Positions 17,733 through 26,860 of a DNA stretch of 64,000 bases are shown in pieces (position 1 is the first letter of the stretch; the number at the start of each line of letters is the position of its first letter). Location: contig CAYOXI010000005.1 of NCBI GenBank assembly GCA_964407855.1, positions 3,596 through 67,595 on the forward strand, given 5' to 3'. Origin of the DNA: SHZI01 sp964407855 (GTDB lineage Bacteria > Pseudomonadota > Gammaproteobacteria > Steroidobacterales > GCA-2729495). The notes below the pieces were generated by a model. It saw only the letters and a program-made list of their open reading frames with translations. It made no database searches and had not been told where the DNA came from. The translations under genes were made by a program, and so were the position numbers.

Positions 17733-19100
17733 GTGGGGTTCCAGACCTATATCGAAGTGATGCCGGAGGGCGCCCTCGAGGTGCTTTCCCAGCACGAGGT
17801 CAATCGCCTCCGGAGCACCGGTGAAGGCGGGCAGCATGAGCTATTGCGCCGCTGTGCCCTGGCCGTGCTGAACTCCGGAAACATCACCGACGATACCCGC
17901 GAGGTCCTGGAGCAGCACCGGAACTTCGACATCAACATCGTCCAGCAGGACCGGGGCGTGAAGCTCGCCCTCACCGACGCGCCGGCCAGTGCTTTCGTTG
18001 ACGGCGAGATGATCCGGGGCATCCGTGAGCTGCTGTTCGCCGTGCTGAGGGATGTCATCTACATCAACAGCGAGTTCTCGACCGGCGGCCACGTCGACCT
18101 GCAGACCAGTCATGGCATCACCAACGCCGTGTTCCATGTCCTGCGCAATGCTGGCGCGCTGAAGGCTGGCGTGGAGCCGGATGTGGTCGTGTGCTGGGGT
18201 GGTCACTCCATCAGCCGGGAGGAGTACGAGTACACCAAGGAGACGGGCTACCAGCTGGGGCTGCGCAAACTCAATGTCTGCACGGGCTGCGGCTCCGGCG
18301 CGATGAAAGGGCCGATGAAGGGTGCGACCATCGGGCATTCGAAGCAGCGCATCCGCAATGGCCGCTACATGGGCATCACGGAGCCCGGAATCATCGCCGC
18401 CGAGTCCCCGAACCCGATCGTCAACGAACTGGTGATCATGCCGGACATGGAGAAGCGGCTCGAGGCCTTCGTCCGGATCGCGCATTCAATCATCATCTTT
18501 CCCGGCGGCGTCGGTACAGCCGAGGAGATCCTCTATCTGCTCGGCGTGCTCCTTCACGCCGACAACGTCGAGACCCCCCTGCCGATGATCCTGACCGGGC
18601 CGGAATCCAGCCGCGCTTACCTCGAGCAGATTGATGCCTTCATCGGCGTGACCCTTGGCCGCGCGGCCCAGCAGCGCTATCAGATCATCGTCAATGATCC
18701 TGTTGCGGTCTCGTCCTGGGCCAGCAGTAATGTGAGCCAGGTGCGGGACTTTCGCCATGCGCACAATGATGCCTACTACTTCAACTGGCGCCTGAAGATT
18801 GATGACGTGTTTCAGCGACCATTCGTCGCCACGCACCAGTCGATGTCGCAACTGGTACTCAGTCGGGACCTGCCGGCTGCCGAACTGGCGGCGAACCTGC
18901 GCCGGGCCTTTTCCGGCGTGGTCAGCGGCAACATCCGCGAGGAAGGAATACGCGCAATCGAGGAGCACGGCCCCTTCGAGATTCGCGGCGACAAGGCGAT
19001 CCTCGGTCACCTGGATGCGCTGCTGGCCGCGTTTGTTCAGCAGAACCGCATGAAATTGCCGGGCCGTACCTACGAGCCCTGCTTTCGCGTTGTGGTCTGA
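17733..19100 (+). CDS. ppnN: Nucleotide 5'-monophosphate nucleosidase PpnN (YgdH)
   Basis: PpnN hydrolyses purine nucleoside monophosphates to base and ribose 5-phosphate and is allosterically activated by (p)ppGpp in E. coli. The 455-residue protein is collinear with YgdH: RCALAVLNSGNITDDTREVL, then VVCWGGHSI, NVCTGCGSGAMKGPMKGA, the LOG-family GGVGTAEEI, and MKLPGRTYEPCF at the end. The GTG at 17733 is used; an ATG at 17760 (MPEGALEVLSQ) aligns equally well with family starts. Its position after cell-wall genes may be simple packing. Confidence 0.95.
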   Translation: MGFQTYIEVMPEGALEVLSQHEVNRLRSTGEGGQHELLRRCALAVLNSGNITDDTREVLEQHRNFDINIVQQDRGVKLALTDAPASAFVDGEMIRGIRELLFAVLRDVIYINSEFSTGGHVDLQTSHGITNAVFHVLRNAGALKAGVEPDVVVCWGGHSISREEYEYTKETGYQLGLRKLNVCTGCGSGAMKGPMKGATIGHSKQRIRNGRYMGITEPGIIAAESPNPIVNELVIMPDMEKRLEAFVRIAHSIIIFPGGVGTAEEILYLLGVLLHADNVETPLPMILTGPESSRAYLEQIDAFIGVTLGRAAQQRYQIIVNDPVAVSSWASSNVSQVRDFRHAHNDAYYFNWRLKIDDVFQRPFVATHQSMSQLVLSRDLPAAELAANLRRAFSGVVSGNIREEGIRAIEEHGPFEIRGDKAILGHLDALLAAFVQQNRMKLPGRTYEPCFRVVV

Positions 19101-19262
19101 AGCTGCGACGTATTTCTCGCTTGCCCCTGCGCTGCGTCGGAACTCCATACAACCCGTCTGACCTTGCTCCGGCGAGGCCCTGACCCCTGTGATCCAGTTC
19201 CTTCCGGCAGAAGGGTCCGCTCCCTAGAGTTGCTGTCACGCTGAATACGCGGGGAGCCTGAC

Positions 19263-19532
19263 ATGACAGACCAGAAAAGGCAGCCGCTTTCGCCTGAGTA
19301 TCCCGCTCCTCGAAACGAGGATGGCACTGTTCGCACCGAACGCGGCGGACCCAGTCTCGTTGGCCGGGATGGCAGGGACGTCAGTGGCTGGGACGCCTAC
19401 CGTCGGTGGCTGAGCCGGGTACAACTGCCCGACAAGCGACGCACGGCCATGGACCCGGCGCTTTACACCTGGAAGGGCTACAGGAACTGGGCCGAGAAAG
19501 TCCGCCGGGACTGGACCCCTGAAGACAAGTAA
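19263..19532 (+). CDS. Hypothetical protein, 89 aa
   Basis: I do not recognise this protein. It is hydrophilic and rich in Arg, Asp and Pro, with a C-terminal half rich in Trp and Tyr (YRRWLSRVQLPDKRR, YTWKGYRNWAEKVRRDW). It has no signal peptide or membrane segment. GGGGAG lies 7 bp before the ATG, a good ribosome site, and codon use is like its neighbours, so it is probably real. It stands between ppnN and another small unknown gene on the same strand. Confidence 0.6.
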   Translation: MTDQKRQPLSPEYPAPRNEDGTVRTERGGPSLVGRDGRDVSGWDAYRRWLSRVQLPDKRRTAMDPALYTWKGYRNWAEKVRRDWTPEDK

Positions 19533-19604
19533 GCCCACATCACGACGGCGATTCAACGCCATGCAGAAGCCGGCGAAGACCGGATACCGGAGCCACTGAC
19601 CAGC

Positions 19605-19838
19605 ATGTCCGACCACGATCACGAGACAGGCCGACCGACGTTCCGCAATGAGGAAACCGTACAGCGCCGGGCGTGGATAGACCGGGCCCTGGCCGGTGTA
19701 CGGGAGCGCCTCCGGCCGCAGGAACTGGGCGGCAGCTCGCCCGAAAGCAGCCCCGGCGCGGAACCAGCCGAACCCGCCAACGCCCGCGGCGCTGGCAAGC
19801 CGCAGCTGTATCTTGTCCCCCGATCCGGCCAGGACTGA
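19605..19838 (+). CDS. Hypothetical protein, 77 aa
   Basis: No family is recognised. The N-terminal 40 residues (FRNEETVQRRAWIDRALAGV) look helical and charged. Then comes a Pro/Ala/Ser/Glu-rich disordered stretch and a hydrophobic end (QLYLVPRSG). It starts 72 bp after the preceding small gene and ends 108 bp before htpG. The sigma-32-like promoter for htpG lies just after its stop, so it is probably not part of the htpG transcript. It could be a lineage-specific small protein. Confidence 0.45.
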   Translation: MSDHDHETGRPTFRNEETVQRRAWIDRALAGVRERLRPQELGGSSPESSPGAEPAEPANARGAGKPQLYLVPRSGQD

Positions 19839-19849
19839 GCCAGCCGCCA

Positions 19850-19877
19850 CTTGAAATCCCGGCGGCGCGCCCTATAA
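19850..19877 (+). promoter_or_regulatory. Sigma-32-like heat-shock promoter of htpG
   Basis: CTTGAAA at 19850-19856, a 13-bp spacer, then CCCTATAA at 19870-19877 closely match the sigma-32 promoter (CTTGAAA / CCCCATNT). Transcription would begin near 19885, giving a leader of about 60 nt before the htpG ATG. htpG is a classical heat-shock gene. Confidence 0.75.
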
Positions 19878-19946
19878 AGGACGCTCGCCGGGGCTGCCAC
19901 CGAGCCTGCCCCGGCCATCTCCATCCACGACCGGGCCAGGACTCTC

Positions 19947-21842
19947 ATGACGGAAACAATTCGGGCAACCCACGGCTTCCAGGCCGAGGTGCAGCAGCTG
20001 CTGCATCTGATGATCCATTCCCTGTACAGCAACCGGGAGATTTTTCTTCGGGAGCTGATCTCCAATGCATCCGATGCCGCAGACCGGCTACGGTTCGAGG
20101 CCCTCTCCAGTCCCGGGCTGCTTGAACCATCTGAGGAGCTCCGGGTGCGGGTCGAGTGCGATGCAGCCCGGCGCATCCTGACCGTTGCCGACAATGGCAT
20201 TGGCATGACCCGGGAGGAGATCATCCGCCAGCTGGGCACCATTGCCCGATCCGGCACCGGGGAGTTCCTCCGGCAGCTGAGCGGCGAGCAGCGCCGGGAT
20301 GCCAACCTCATCGGCCAGTTCGGTGTCGGCTTTTATTCGGCCTTCATCGTGGCGGACCGGGTCGAGGTCCTCAGCCGGCGGGCCGGTGCCCCGGCATCTG
20401 AGGGGGTGCACTGGGAATCAGACGGCCAGGGCGAGTTCACTGTTGAGAGCGTCGAGCTGCCGGAGCGGGGTACCCGCGTCATTCTGCACCTGCGGGAAGA
20501 TGCGGCGGAGTATGCCGAGGAATTTCGGGTGCGGACCCTGATCCGCCGGTACTCGGACCATATTGCCTTCCCGGTGGTACTGGCGCTGAAGCCGGCCGAG
20601 GGTGAGGCCCGTGAGGAACCAGCCAACTCGGCCAGGGCCCTCTGGATCCGTCCCCGTACGGAAGTCTCTGACGACGAGTACCGCGAGTTCTACCAGCACG
20701 TCTCGCATGACTTTGAGGCGCCGCTGGCCTGGAGTCACAACAAGGTCGAGGGCAAGCGGGAATACGTAAGCCTGCTGTTCGTCCCGGCCCGGGCACCCTG
20801 GGACCTGTGGAACCGTGCCGGTTCGCGGGGCCTCAAGCTCTACGTCAAGCGCGTCTTCATCATGGACGATGCCGAACAGTTCCTGCCGCTCTACCTCCGC
20901 TTCATTCGCGGGGTTGTCGATTCCAGCGATCTGTCGCTGAATGTTTCCCGGGAACTGCTGCAGCAGGATGCGGTGGTGGAGTCGATGCGTACCGGGTTGA
21001 CACGCCGGGTGCTCGGCATGCTGGAAAGCCTGGCGACAGATGAACCCGAAAAATATGCGATGTTCTGGCGGGAGTTCGGCCGGGTCCTGAAAGAAGGCCC
21101 TGCCGAGGACGCGGCCAATCGTGACAGGATCGCGGGACTACTGCGTTTCTCTACTACGCACAGCGACAATGCAGTGGCGGACCAGTCGCTGGCTGCCTAT
21201 GTCGAGCGGCGCCAGGCCGCCCCCGGGGACGACCTGCGCGACCAGAAAGTGATCTGGTACCTGGCCGCCGACACCTTCAACGCGGCCCGCTCCAGCCCGC
21301 ACCTGGAGGTTTTTCGCCAGCGGGGCGTCGAGGTGCTACTGCTCACCGACACCATCGATGAGTGGCTCATCGGCCATCTGGGCGAATTTGACGGGCACGA
21401 GTTCCGGGACGTCAAGCGGGGCACTTTGTCCGCCGCCGCGCCGGGCGAGGAAGCCGCTTCAGCGCCGGAGTCGGGCACCGACGGTGCCCATGCCGATCTG
21501 ATCCTGCGACTGGCAAAGCAGCTCGGCGAGCAGGTGGCCGAGGTCCGGACCACGAGCCGCCTGACGGCCTCGCCCGCGTGCCTGGTCATCGGCGAGCACG
21601 AGATGGGCGCCCAGATGCGCAAGCTCATGGAGGCAACCGGCCAGGCAGTGCCTGGCAGCAAGCCGATCCTCGAGATCAATCCCGGGCACCCGCTCCTGGC
21701 CCGGCTGGCGGGCCTGCCGGACGACGAGGCCTTTGCCGACCTTGCACAATTGCTGCTGGACCAGGCCCGGCTCGCGGAGGGGGGGCAGCTCGACGATCCG
21801 GGCGCCTTCGTGCAGCGCCTGAACCGGATCCTGCTAACCTGA
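19947..21842 (+). CDS. htpG: Molecular chaperone HtpG (Hsp90)
   Basis: Bacterial Hsp90, an ATP-dependent homodimeric chaperone of 631 residues, the normal length. The GHKL ATPase domain carries LYSNREIFLRELISNASDA (ATP-contacting Glu and Asn), DNGIGMT, and FGVGFYSAFIVAD. The middle domain has LYVKRVFIMDD and NVSRELLQQD (client and ATPase-activating Arg), and the C-terminal dimer domain begins near 510. The cytosolic chaperone gene is followed after 4 bp by a hydrolase gene on the same strand. Confidence 0.98.
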   Translation: MTETIRATHGFQAEVQQLLHLMIHSLYSNREIFLRELISNASDAADRLRFEALSSPGLLEPSEELRVRVECDAARRILTVADNGIGMTREEIIRQLGTIARSGTGEFLRQLSGEQRRDANLIGQFGVGFYSAFIVADRVEVLSRRAGAPASEGVHWESDGQGEFTVESVELPERGTRVILHLREDAAEYAEEFRVRTLIRRYSDHIAFPVVLALKPAEGEAREEPANSARALWIRPRTEVSDDEYREFYQHVSHDFEAPLAWSHNKVEGKREYVSLLFVPARAPWDLWNRAGSRGLKLYVKRVFIMDDAEQFLPLYLRFIRGVVDSSDLSLNVSRELLQQDAVVESMRTGLTRRVLGMLESLATDEPEKYAMFWREFGRVLKEGPAEDAANRDRIAGLLRFSTTHSDNAVADQSLAAYVERRQAAPGDDLRDQKVIWYLAADTFNAARSSPHLEVFRQRGVEVLLLTDTIDEWLIGHLGEFDGHEFRDVKRGTLSAAAPGEEAASAPESGTDGAHADLILRLAKQLGEQVAEVRTTSRLTASPACLVIGEHEMGAQMRKLMEATGQAVPGSKPILEINPGHPLLARLAGLPDDEAFADLAQLLLDQARLAEGGQLDDPGAFVQRLNRILLT

Positions 21843-21846
21843 AGGC

Positions 21847-22497
21847 ATGACGAGTGGCCCGCCACGCCGGGAAGCGCTGAGCCTGCAGGGGCCCGCCGGC
21901 CGGCTCGAGGCCCTGCTTGATTTACCGTCGGCAGGCGCTGGTCCGGCCGTTGGTGTCATCTGCCACCCCCACCCACAGCATCAGGGCACGATGTTGAACA
22001 AGGTGGTGCACACCCTCAGCCGGGCCATGCTTGAGCTGGGAGCGCCGGTACTTCGTTTCAACTTCCGCGGGGTGGGTGCCAGCGAGGGTTCCTACGGGGA
22101 CGGCATCGGCGAGACCGACGACGTGATTGCGGTGGCTGGCTGGGCCCGGGAGCGCTACCCGGATGCCGCGCTCTGGCTGGCCGGCTTTTCTTTCGGAGCG
22201 GCCGTGACGATCCGTGCCGCGTCGGTCCTCCGGCCCCGGCACCTGGTCAGCGTGGCACCACCGGTCACGCGCATGGCGGGGCTGCTGGGTACGGTGCGCC
22301 CGGCCGGAGACTGGCTCGTGGTACAGGGTACGAGCGACGAGGTGGTTTCGGCCCGGGACGTGGAGGCGTGGACCCGGACGCTGAATCCCCCTCCGCAGCT
22401 CGTGCTGCTGCCGGATGTAGACCACTTCTTCCATGGCCGCCTGACCCTGTTGCGGGATACGGTCGTGGGTCACCTTGGCTCCGGAGATGCGCACTGA
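21847..22497 (+). CDS. Alpha/beta hydrolase (COG2945 type)
   Basis: A 216-residue protein of the small alpha/beta hydrolase group with the N-terminal signature VGVICHPHPQHQGTMLNKVV and RFNFRGVGASEG. The nucleophile is in GFSFGA, an acidic residue follows in VVQGTSDEVV, and the catalytic His lies in PDVDHFFHGRL. Members are widespread in proteobacteria and mostly uncharacterised. It starts 4 bp after htpG and overlaps the TerB-like gene as TGATG. Confidence 0.85.
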   Translation: MTSGPPRREALSLQGPAGRLEALLDLPSAGAGPAVGVICHPHPQHQGTMLNKVVHTLSRAMLELGAPVLRFNFRGVGASEGSYGDGIGETDDVIAVAGWARERYPDAALWLAGFSFGAAVTIRAASVLRPRHLVSVAPPVTRMAGLLGTVRPAGDWLVVQGTSDEVVSARDVEAWTRTLNPPPQLVLLPDVDHFFHGRLTLLRDTVVGHLGSGDAH

Positions 22498-22988
22498 TGC
22501 TGCAGCGACTGCGAACCCTGCTCACCACCGTCACCGGGCCTGTGGCCGGCGAGGATCCGGAAGCCCACGTGCGGCTGTGCGTGGCAGCTTTGCTGGTGGA
22601 GATCGCCCGGGCCGATCACCAGGACCATGATGCGGAATACGAGGCGATCGCGTCGCTGATCGGCCGCTACTTTTTGCTCGATCAGCAGGCCTCGGCAGAA
22701 CTGATGACCGAGGCCCGGGAGGCGGTGGACGGGGCCACTTCGCTGCGGGAATTTACCGCGCCGCTGCACGAGAAGCTCTCGGTGGCCGACAAGCAGCAGA
22801 TCATCGGCATGCTCTGGGAGGTTGCCCTCCAGGACCGGAATCTCGACAGGTACGAGGACTACCTGATCGGCAAGGTGGCCGAGCTGCTCTATGTGCCGCG
22901 GGGTGATGTGGTGCGGCTGCGCTTCCAGGCAACGGCGCGCGAGACTCTGAACCAGAGTCCGAACCCAGGTCTGGACGAGGACAGCTAG
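22497..22988 (+). CDS. TerB-like tellurite-resistance family protein
   Basis: A 163-residue all-helical protein resembling the TerB/COG4103 family. HVRLCVAALLVEIARADHQ with a following acidic cluster HDAEYEAIASLI is the metal-binding-type core, repeated in outline as IIGMLWEVALQDRNLDRYEDYLI. Proteins of this group are often called tellurite resistance by homology only; the real function is unclear. The start codon overlaps the stop of the hydrolase gene, suggesting coupling. Confidence 0.78.
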   Translation: MLQRLRTLLTTVTGPVAGEDPEAHVRLCVAALLVEIARADHQDHDAEYEAIASLIGRYFLLDQQASAELMTEAREAVDGATSLREFTAPLHEKLSVADKQQIIGMLWEVALQDRNLDRYEDYLIGKVAELLYVPRGDVVRLRFQATARETLNQSPNPGLDEDS

Positions 22989-23485
22989 TTGCTGAAAAAC
23001 TCGCGCTGGAAGCGGACAGCCAGCGCCTTCGTTTCGTCAGACGGGGTCGCCTCCACCGTGAACACCAGCGTTTCCTCGTTGGCGACTGCCACGTCCCCGA
23101 TATAGTAGATCGCATCGCCATCCTGCAACTCCCGGATGGCCATGTCCTTGAATTGCCCGTTGAGATTGACGGCCCGGACAACGACCTTGCCCGCCACCGG
23201 TGTCGTCCCCGGACCATCCGCTGACTTCCGGAGGATCGAGACATTGAGCAGCGCCCGGTTCGGGCTGCGCGTGATGTTGTAGCTGCGGGCCACCTCCGGG
23301 GTCAGCCGGTCGGTGCGCAGCGCAACGAAGTGCAGTTCGTAGTCACCAAAATCCCGCGACGATGCGGTGGGGGGTTCCAGGGGCAGGGCCGATGCGCCGG
23401 GCGCTTCAGGTGCCGGCGACTGTCCGCAGGCAGCCAGCAGGACGATGCTCCAACCGACGGTGAAGAGTCGCGTGAGCCGTTTCAT
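22985..23485 (-). CDS. DUF4426 lipoprotein
   Basis: A 166-residue protein with a lipoprotein signal ending LLAAC (C20). The mature part, FGDYELHFVALRTDRLTPEVARSYNI and RSPNRALLNVSIL, matches the DUF4426 family of gammaproteobacterial periplasmic proteins, beta-rich and of unknown function. In Pseudomonas this family gene also sits in the yggT/proC/yggS neighbourhood, as here. Its 3' end overlaps the TerB-like gene by 4 bp. Confidence 0.82.
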   Translation of the reverse strand: MKRLTRLFTVGWSIVLLAACGQSPAPEAPGASALPLEPPTASSRDFGDYELHFVALRTDRLTPEVARSYNITRSPNRALLNVSILRKSADGPGTTPVAGKVVVRAVNLNGQFKDMAIRELQDGDAIYYIGDVAVANEETLVFTVEATPSDETKALAVRFQREFFSN

Positions 23486-23568
23486 GGTCTGGCTGCTCCG
23501 GTGAGAAGGTCCGTGCCCCGACTATAAACCTTCGGTTACGTGCTGTCTTTTCCGGAACCGGGATCCCT

Positions 23569-24153
23569 TCAGAACAGCGAACGGGCCGCCGGCGAGCAGA
23601 GCATCGAAGCCAGCAACTGGCCCGTCGGCAGCAGGATCGTGCTGGCCTGGATCGCGATCATCGCAAAGATCGGCGACAGGTCCAGGCCGGCAATGGGCGG
23701 AATGAAGCGGCGAAACGGCGCGAGTACTGGTGCTACCAGGGCCGCCACCAGTGCTGCGCCGGGGTTGTAGCCGCCCTGACCGACCCAGCTCAGCACCACG
23801 TGGATCAGGATCGCCCAGAAGTAGATCTTCAGCACCAGCGACACCAGCCCGAGCAGGGCCACTGCCAGGATCTGCCAGAGCTCCGTACTGCCAACGCAGG
23901 CCAGGTTCAGCAGGACGGCGGTACCAGCCACCTGCAGGGCCAGCAGGGCCGCCAGCGTGCCCGTGTCCAGCCGGCCCATGGCTGGCAACAGGCGCCGGAG
24001 TGGCACGACAAGGGGATTGGTCACCCGGACGATGAAGTCCAGCAGTGGATTCCGGCCCGTCGGGCGGGACCACTGGAGCATCAGTCGCAGCGCGAAAGTC
24101 AGCAGGTACAGGTCGAACAGCGTCCGCAGGACGAAGACCAGTGCATCAGACAT
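23569..24153 (-). CDS. yggT: YggT family membrane protein
   Basis: A 194-residue membrane protein with two copies of the YggT unit: LFDLYLLTFALRLMLQW with NPLLDFIVRVTNPLVVPLRR, and IYFWAILIHVVLSWVGQ with NPGAALVAALVAPVLAPFRR. Family members are linked to cell shape, division or osmotic shock by genetics in other bacteria, with no defined reaction. It follows proC by 3 bp on the minus strand; yggS-proC-yggT is a conserved order. Confidence 0.92.
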   Translation of the reverse strand: MSDALVFVLRTLFDLYLLTFALRLMLQWSRPTGRNPLLDFIVRVTNPLVVPLRRLLPAMGRLDTGTLAALLALQVAGTAVLLNLACVGSTELWQILAVALLGLVSLVLKIYFWAILIHVVLSWVGQGGYNPGAALVAALVAPVLAPFRRFIPPIAGLDLSPIFAMIAIQASTILLPTGQLLASMLCSPAARSLF

Positions 24154-24156
24154 GGA

Positions 24157-25002
24157 TCAGCTTTTCCTTTCCGCGCCCAGTTCGGCGGCGCGATCCCTGG
24201 CCGCTGTCAGTGCACGTTGCACCACCGCGCCCAGCCCGGCTGAGGCGAATACCCCGAGCGCCGCTGCCGTGGTGCCTCCGGGCGACGTGACAGCCGCCCG
24301 GAGCGTCGCGGGCTCAGTGCCGGTTTCGGCCACCACCCGGGCCGCACCGAGGGCTGTCTGCCGGGTCAGCGTGGCCGCGAGGTCGGGAGGCAGGCCGAGT
24401 TGCCGGGCAGCCTGCTCCATGTGCTCCATCAGCAGATAGAAATACGCGGGTCCACTGCCGGAGACAGCCGTCACCGCATCCATCAGCGATTCGTCGCTGA
24501 GCCATACGGCAGCACCGGTGGCCGTCGCCACATACTCGGCGGCCTCGCGATGCGCCGCGCCGGCGCCCGCTGATGCGACGAGGGCCGAGATGCCGGCGCG
24601 GATCGTCGCGGGCTGGTTTGGCATCACCCGGACGATGGGTGTCGCGGTTCCAAGCCAGGACTGCAGGGAGCGCAGCGGTATACCTGCTGCGACCGATAGC
24701 ACGAGCTGGCCGCCTGGCCGTGGGGCCTTGCCGAGATCCCCGCAGACAGTGGGCATCATCTGGGGCTTTACAGCCAGAACCAGCACGTCCGCCGCCGCCG
24801 CCGCGCCGGCATTGTCCGCGTGCACCACAAGGCCCGTGTGGAGGCCAGCCATCAGGGCCCGTTGCGCGGGGTCAGGCTCGGCGACCACGAGCCGATCGGG
24901 TAGATGCCCGGCTTGCAGCAGCCCACCCACCAGCGCCCTGGCCATGTTGCCGCCCCCCACGAGGCTGATTCTCAACTGCGAAAACTGCTGCGAAAGTTTC
25001 AT
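24157..25002 (-). CDS. proC: Pyrroline-5-carboxylate reductase
   Basis: The last step of proline synthesis, reducing pyrroline-5-carboxylate with NAD(P)H. The 281-residue protein has the dinucleotide fold near the N-terminus (LVGGGNMARALVGGL), LAVKPQ at about 97, and the C-terminal signature VSGSGPAYFYLLMEHM with TALGAARVVAETG. The ATG overlaps the yggS stop codon (ATGA), so translation is probably coupled. Confidence 0.96.
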   Translation of the reverse strand: MKLSQQFSQLRISLVGGGNMARALVGGLLQAGHLPDRLVVAEPDPAQRALMAGLHTGLVVHADNAGAAAAADVLVLAVKPQMMPTVCGDLGKAPRPGGQLVLSVAAGIPLRSLQSWLGTATPIVRVMPNQPATIRAGISALVASAGAGAAHREAAEYVATATGAAVWLSDESLMDAVTAVSGSGPAYFYLLMEHMEQAARQLGLPPDLAATLTRQTALGAARVVAETGTEPATLRAAVTSPGGTTAAALGVFASAGLGAVVQRALTAARDRAAELGAERKS

Positions 25003-25700
25003 GGACGGGGTCCGAACAGTGCCGTGCCAATGCGGATCATCGTGCTGCCTTCCTCGATTGCAAGCTCGAAGTCATCAGACATCCCCATGGACAGCGTGTC
25101 CAGCGCGTGACCCTGGTCGTTCAGTTCATCGCGCAGGGTCCGCACTGCCCGGAACTCGGCCCGCAGGGCCGCCGGTGCGAGGCCTGCCTGCGGGATCACC
25201 ATCAGGCCCCGGAGGCGTAACCGGGACAACCCGCCGATCAGGGTCGCGAGGGCGGGAATCTCCTCCGGCGCACAGCCCGGCCGATCCGGACGTCCGGCCG
25301 ATTCCACCGGGCTTGCCGCGGGACGAACCTGGATACACACCTGAAGTGGTTCCCCATAGTGCCCCCGCTGGGCCGCCAGCCGCTCTGCCACCCGTGGCGA
25401 GGCTACCGTCTGGACCCAGCCGAACGCGGCGGCAATATCCCGGGTCTTGTTGGCCTGGATCCGGCCGATGAAATGCCAGACTGCATCACGGTTAAAGGCC
25501 GCAATCTTGGGCAATGCTTCCTGCAGGTAGTTCTCGCCGAAATGGCGGAGGCCCGCGGCGAGGGCACCCTGCACCACCTGCGCGGGTTGCCCCTTGCTGA
25601 CGGCCAGGATGACCACATCCGAGGCGGCGCGGCCACAGCGGGCCGTGGCCAGCGCCACGCGGTGGTGAATTTTGCCAAGGTGATCCGTGATTCCCGTCAC
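24999..25700 (-). CDS. yggS: PLP homeostasis protein YggS (PLPBP)
   Basis: A 233-residue single-domain PLP-binding protein that balances free PLP and influences amino acid and keto acid pools. LAVSKGQPAQV carries the PLP lysine. HFGENYLQEA, WHFIGRIQANKTR and the phosphate-binding SMGMSDDFELAIEEGSTMIRIG region (in pieces near 203-225) match the family. It is divergent from pilT, with 80 bp between the starts that should contain both promoters. Confidence 0.95.
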   Translation of the reverse strand: MTGITDHLGKIHHRVALATARCGRAASDVVILAVSKGQPAQVVQGALAAGLRHFGENYLQEALPKIAAFNRDAVWHFIGRIQANKTRDIAAAFGWVQTVASPRVAERLAAQRGHYGEPLQVCIQVRPAASPVESAGRPDRPGCAPEEIPALATLIGGLSRLRLRGLMVIPQAGLAPAALRAEFRAVRTLRDELNDQGHALDTLSMGMSDDFELAIEEGSTMIRIGTALFGPRP

Positions 25701-25780
25701 GACCGCGCTACCGGGCTGACTGTACTATGTTCACTGCGGGATCCGGTTATGGAAATCGCGGGCAAGGGCTGGGGTGAAAA

Positions 25781-26821
25781 ATGGCTGTCGATATCGCGCA
25801 ACTGCTGGCGTTCGCAGTAAAGAGCAAAGCGTCGGACCTGCATCTGTCGGCTGGTGTTCCGCCGATGATCCGTGTGGACGGTGACGTCAAGCGGGTGAAC
25901 ATGCCGGCGCTGGGCCATAAGGATGTGCATAGCATGGTCTATGACATCATGAACGACAAGCAGCGCAAAGACTACGAGGAGTTCCTCGAGACCGACTTCT
26001 CCTTCGAGATTCCCAAGCTGGCCCGCTTCCGGGTCAATGCCTACAACCAGATGCGCGGTGCCGGCGCCGTTTTCCGGACCATCCCCTCGATCATCCAGAC
26101 CCTCGAGGACCTCAAGGCCCCGCCGATTTTCAAGGACATTGCGATGTACCCGCGGGGTATCGTGCTGGTCACCGGGCCAACCGGTTCCGGCAAGTCGACC
26201 ACCCTCGCGGCGATGATCGACTACATCAACGACCACAAGCCCGACCACATCCTCACCATCGAGGATCCCATCGAGTTCGTCCACGAGAGCAAGCGCTGCC
26301 TGATCAACCAGCGGGAGGTACACCGGGATACCCTGGGCTTCAGCGAAGCCCTGCGCTCGGCACTTCGTGAGGACCCGGACGTTATCCTGGTGGGCGAAAT
26401 GCGCGACCTGGAGACCATCCGCCTGGCCCTCACCGCAGCCGAGACCGGCCATCTCGTCTTCGGCACACTGCATACCAGTTCGGCCGCCAAGACCATGGAC
26501 CGGATCATCGATGTGTTCCCGGCCCAGGAGAAGGAAATGGTCCGGGCGATGCTGTCGGAATCCCTGCGCGCCGTCATCTCACAGGCACTGCTGAAGCGGA
26601 ATGGGGGAGGCCGGGTGGCCGCCCACGAGATCATGATCGGTACCGCAGCAATCCGGAACCTGATCCGGGAGGGAAAGGTGGCCCAGATGTACTCCGCGAT
26701 CCAGACCGGTCACAAGGAAGGCATGCAGACTCTTGACCAGTGCCTGACCGAACTGCTTTCCCGGGGTGTGATCACCAAGGAAGAAGCGCGCTTCAAGGCG
26801 CAGAACAAGGACAACTTCTAG
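25781..26821 (+). CDS. pilT: Type IV pilus retraction ATPase PilT
   Basis: A hexameric ATPase that powers pilus disassembly and twitching motility. The 346-residue protein begins MAVDIAQLLAFAVKSKASDLHLSAG, the classical PilT start. It has Walker A GPTGSGKST near 132, the Asp box (LTIEDPIEF), Walker B VILVGEMRD, the His box GHLVFGTLHTSSA, and the AIRNLIREGKVAQM helix needed for retraction. It comes first in a run of three PilT-type genes. Confidence 0.97.
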   Translation: MAVDIAQLLAFAVKSKASDLHLSAGVPPMIRVDGDVKRVNMPALGHKDVHSMVYDIMNDKQRKDYEEFLETDFSFEIPKLARFRVNAYNQMRGAGAVFRTIPSIIQTLEDLKAPPIFKDIAMYPRGIVLVTGPTGSGKSTTLAAMIDYINDHKPDHILTIEDPIEFVHESKRCLINQREVHRDTLGFSEALRSALREDPDVILVGEMRDLETIRLALTAAETGHLVFGTLHTSSAAKTMDRIIDVFPAQEKEMVRAMLSESLRAVISQALLKRNGGGRVAAHEIMIGTAAIRNLIREGKVAQMYSAIQTGHKEGMQTLDQCLTELLSRGVITKEEARFKAQNKDNF

Positions 26822-26860
26822 CCCTGGCGGGCTGGAGGACGGTCCCAGGGAGTCACGACG

